7,324 bases of DNA from Ktedonobacteraceae bacterium (GTDB taxonomy: Bacteria > Chloroflexota > Ktedonobacteria > Ktedonobacterales > Ktedonobacteraceae): positions 1-7,324 of the forward strand of contig JAFMRP010000225.1 of NCBI GenBank assembly GCA_017354095.1, given 5' to 3'. Within the stretch, counting starts at the first letter, position 1. The number at the start of each line of letters is the position of its first letter. A program made the translations under genes and the position numbers. The notes beneath the pieces were generated by a model. It was not told the origin of the DNA and searched no databases. It saw only the letters and a list, made by a program, of their open reading frames with translations. Below, in pieces: positions 5,918-7,324 of this stretch.

Positions 5918-6814
5918 ATGCTGACGCTTCGAGAGGAAACCTTTGAGGGAACCTATCCTTTTGCCCCGAAGTATTACGTGAACCGTGGCGTCGAGATGCA
6001 CTTTGTCGATGAGGGCCAGGGAGAGCCGGTGGTGCTGCTTCACGGCGATCCTACGTGGGGGTATCTGTACCGCAACTTCATTGGGCCTCTGGCTCGACAG
6101 TATCGGTGCATTGTCCCCGATCAGATGGGGATGGGCAAGTCGTCTGTCCCTCAAGATCGCTCGCTCTATCGCCTGGAACAGCATGTGAATAACCTGGAAG
6201 CGCTGCTGTTGTCTCTGGATGTGCGCGACCTCACGCTGGTCTTGCATGATTGGGGTGGACCAGTTGGACTCGGATTTGCCACTCGTCATCCTGAGCGCAT
6301 CAGACGCCTGGTCCTCATGAACACCTGGGCCTTTGCTCCCTGGCCCGGTGGCCCTTTTCCACGCCTGCTCCAACTGATTCGTTCCGAACGGGGGGAGGGT
6401 TTTGTGTTGCAGAAGAACGGCTATCTGGAGCCTGCGCTCAAGGGTACCACCCACTTCCCCGAGCAGTTGACCGAGACCATCATGCAGGGGTATCGTGCGC
6501 CCTTTTCCACTCCCGAATCTCGCCTGGCGATGCTGTGCTGGTCACGGGATATTCCTGTCGATGAAACGGATGTGTCGTATGCGGAGATGAAACGCATCGA
6601 GCACCAGTTGTCTCTGTTTCGCCACACACCTGTTCTCCTGGTCTGGGGGATACGAGACCCGGTGCTGTCAAGAGCAGTGCTCAAGCTCTGGAAACAGGTG
6701 TATCCTCACGCCGAAACCGATGAGATAGAGAATGCGAGTCACTTTCTTCAGGAAGATGCACCTGCGCGTATTGTGCAACGGCTTGAAGCCTTTTTGCACG
6801 CTCCTGGTGTGTAA
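5918..6814 (+). CDS. haloalkane dehalogenase-like alpha/beta hydrolase
   Basis: A 298-residue cytoplasmic alpha/beta hydrolase whose catalytic set is that of haloalkane dehalogenases. These enzymes replace a halogen by hydroxyl through an Asp ester intermediate. The oxyanion loop is HGDPTWGYLYRN at 42-53. The nucleophile is Asp111 in HDWGG, followed by Trp112, which binds the halide in the known enzymes. The acid is Asp247 in WGIRDPVL, and His275 lies in ASHFLQED. The cap covers about 137-230, with further Trp residues at 137, 142 and 208. Asp after strand 7 is as in subfamilies I and III, not II. One key difference is that the halide-binding Asn of HGNP is Asp44. Activity may therefore differ, and fluoroacetate-dehalogenase or epoxide-hydrolase chemistry is possible; the substrate is unknown. 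The length is normal. The start ATG has AGAGGA eleven bases upstream. The gene appears monocistronic, with no clear terminator. Confidence 0.82.
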   Translation: MLTLREETFEGTYPFAPKYYVNRGVEMHFVDEGQGEPVVLLHGDPTWGYLYRNFIGPLARQYRCIVPDQMGMGKSSVPQDRSLYRLEQHVNNLEALLLSLDVRDLTLVLHDWGGPVGLGFATRHPERIRRLVLMNTWAFAPWPGGPFPRLLQLIRSERGEGFVLQKNGYLEPALKGTTHFPEQLTETIMQGYRAPFSTPESRLAMLCWSRDIPVDETDVSYAEMKRIEHQLSLFRHTPVLLVWGIRDPVLSRAVLKLWKQVYPHAETDEIENASHFLQEDAPARIVQRLEAFLHAPGV

Positions 6815-6841
6815 CACGATCCTCTCGCGCTGGCCTGCTTT

Positions 6842-6973
6842 CTATCCCTGTTGAGCGGAGCGTGCGACTCTGAGAGCGGGCTGGTGCATTTCGGCGATCT
6901 CATTGCGCATGTCGTGGGCAAATCGGGTGAAGCTCACCCCGTCGGTTGCAACATTCCATGTTGTAGAGTCCAT
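6842..6973 (-). CDS. possible 43-residue ORF or gene remnant on the minus strand
   Basis: Reading the minus strand from ATG (plus 6971-6973) to TAG (plus 6842-6844) gives 43 residues with protein-like composition: MDSTTWNVATDGVSFTRF and then AHDMRNEIAEMHQPALRVA. The second half would form an amphipathic helix. GAGG lies about ten bases before the ATG. The frame is open for some further 18 codons upstream of that ATG, so this may be the C-terminal scrap of a longer decayed gene. I cannot name a family. It converges on the hydrolase gene, with stops 27 bases apart. Confidence 0.25.
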   Translation of the reverse strand: MDSTTWNVATDGVSFTRFAHDMRNEIAEMHQPALRVARSAQQG

Positions 6974-7040
6974 GGAGGGTTTTCCTCGTAGATCTTGTTG
7001 TTTTTTGTATTCTCCAAGGAAAACTCTTCCTTCTCACTTC

Positions 7041-7059
7041 CTTTCCCATTCTGGGAAAG
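7041..7059. repeat. 8-bp perfect hairpin upstream of the PadR promoter
   Basis: CTTTCCCA (7041-7048) and TGGGAAAG (7052-7059) are exact complements around the 3-base loop TTC. No T-run follows on either strand, so it is not a classical terminator. It ends 23 bases before the -35 box of the PadR gene and could be a further protein-binding site or a boundary stem-loop. Confidence 0.45.
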
Positions 7060-7082
7060 CCCTGATATTTACCACCTTACTC

Positions 7083-7111
7083 TTGACAGTTCCTTCTTGG
7101 TGGCGTAATAT
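7083..7111 (+). promoter_or_regulatory. consensus sigma70 promoter of the PadR gene
   Basis: TTGACA (7083-7088) is a perfect -35 box. A 17-base spacer leads to TAATAT (7106-7111), one base from the ideal -10 box. Transcription should start near 7117-7119, about 32 bases before the PadR start codon. This is the strongest promoter in the window, and its -10 end overlaps the operator palindrome, so it must be held down by repression. Confidence 0.85.
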
Positions 7112-7133
7112 CTATATGTATTTACATATAGAT
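7110..7133. promoter_or_regulatory. 24-bp perfect palindrome, probable PadR operator
   Basis: Arms ATCTATATGTA (7110-7120) and TACATATAGAT (7123-7133) are exact reverse complements around TT. The core ATGT-ATTT-ACAT resembles the ATGT/ACAT half-sites known for PadR-family repressors. It starts in the -10 box and covers the predicted transcription start, so a bound dimer would block polymerase. A further copy of one half-site, ACATATAG, lies at 7140-7147, 16 bases after the same string at 7124-7131 and just before the start codon. This arrangement strongly suggests autorepression. Confidence 0.8.
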
Positions 7134-7149
7134 GCAAGGACATATAGCG

Positions 7150-7324
7150 ATGGCACTACAATATCTCATTCTGGGGTTGCTCAAGTACGGGCCGCAGTCC
7201 GGGTATGATCTCAATAGGTTTTTCCGTGACTCGGTCAGGCATTTCTGGAATACAGAACAAAGCCAAATCTACCGCGCGCTTCACAAAATGCATGAGGTCG
7301 GTTGGGTGCGGATCGAGCAAATTG
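7150..7324 (+). CDS. PadR-family transcriptional regulator, N-terminal part
   Basis: The first 58 residues are visible and the gene runs off the right edge. The sequence opens MALQYLILGLLKYGPQSGYDL, the standard opening of PadR winged-helix domains. It continues through HFWNTEQSQIYRALHKM to HEVGWVRIEQ, the recognition helix and the start of the wing. The spacing FW...S.IYR.L..M...GWV suggests the PadR subgroup with a C-terminal Vir-type dimerisation domain, which would lie outside the window. PadR proteins are dimeric repressors that respond to phenolic acids, drugs or other small ligands and often control their own gene plus a neighbouring enzyme or exporter. The start ATG 7150 has AAGGA at 7135-7139, ten bases upstream. 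A consensus promoter and a perfect palindrome precede it. The regulated partner is most likely downstream, although the hydrolase upstream is in the same orientation. Confidence 0.9.
   Translation, partial: MALQYLILGLLKYGPQSGYDLNRFFRDSVRHFWNTEQSQIYRALHKMHEVGWVRIEQI

Noticed and set aside
6903..7208. 101-codon plus-strand frame running into the PadR gene
   Set aside because: It overlaps the promoter, operator and start of the PadR gene in another frame and has no recognisable protein sequence.
1..7324. tRNA genes, CRISPR arrays or iteron clusters
   Set aside because: I scanned by eye for cloverleaf-like TTCRANNC/CCA patterns, regularly spaced repeats and tandem 15-25-bp repeats and found none. 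A covariance search could still reveal something subtle.

Overview
The window has mixed gene content, typical of an accessory stretch of a high-GC, non-proteobacterial chromosome. The best guess for the host is a member of the Ktedonobacteria (Chloroflexota). This rests on the style of the tyrosine recombinase, the Cys-rich transposase tail and the dehalogenase-like hydrolase, which resemble proteins I recall from that group. It is an inference without any database search.

Layout. (1) Positions 3-518: the C-terminal end of a membrane-anchored, HAMP-like, coiled-coil protein whose start lies outside the window. (2) Positions 582-1475, minus strand: a full-length tyrosine recombinase with a strong ribosome binding site and GTG start. 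The histidine of its HxxR box appears to be replaced by glutamine. (3) Positions about 1476-2874: 1.4 kb without a convincing large gene. It holds several stem-loops, a perfect 10-bp inverted repeat, and a small unit with a near-consensus promoter, a 22-codon CxxC reading frame and a weak terminator. (4) Positions 2875-4664: two translationally coupled genes, a winged-helix phage-type replication protein and a DnaC-like helicase-loader ATPase. A 43-codon very basic reading frame follows, then a 309-codon ORF whose last 185 residues or so are the Cys-rich tail of a transposase. (5) Positions 5831-6814: a promoter and a haloalkane-dehalogenase-like alpha/beta hydrolase. (6) Positions 6815-7324: a short possible minus-strand ORF, a hairpin, and the start of a PadR-family regulator. 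The PadR gene has a consensus TTGACA-17-TAATAT promoter whose start region is covered by a perfect 24-bp palindrome.

How it fits together. The recombinase, divergent from a primosome-type gene pair across a structured non-coding region, looks like the core of an integrative element: a phage, phage-plasmid or integrative plasmid that borrows the host helicase. The degraded recombinase motif, the transposase fragment fused in frame behind the replication genes, and the absence of structural or conjugation genes suggest a remnant or a stripped-down element. The hydrolase and the PadR gene look like separate host or cargo genes with their own promoters. The PadR gene is very probably autorepressed. 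No tRNA, rRNA or CRISPR array was recognised.
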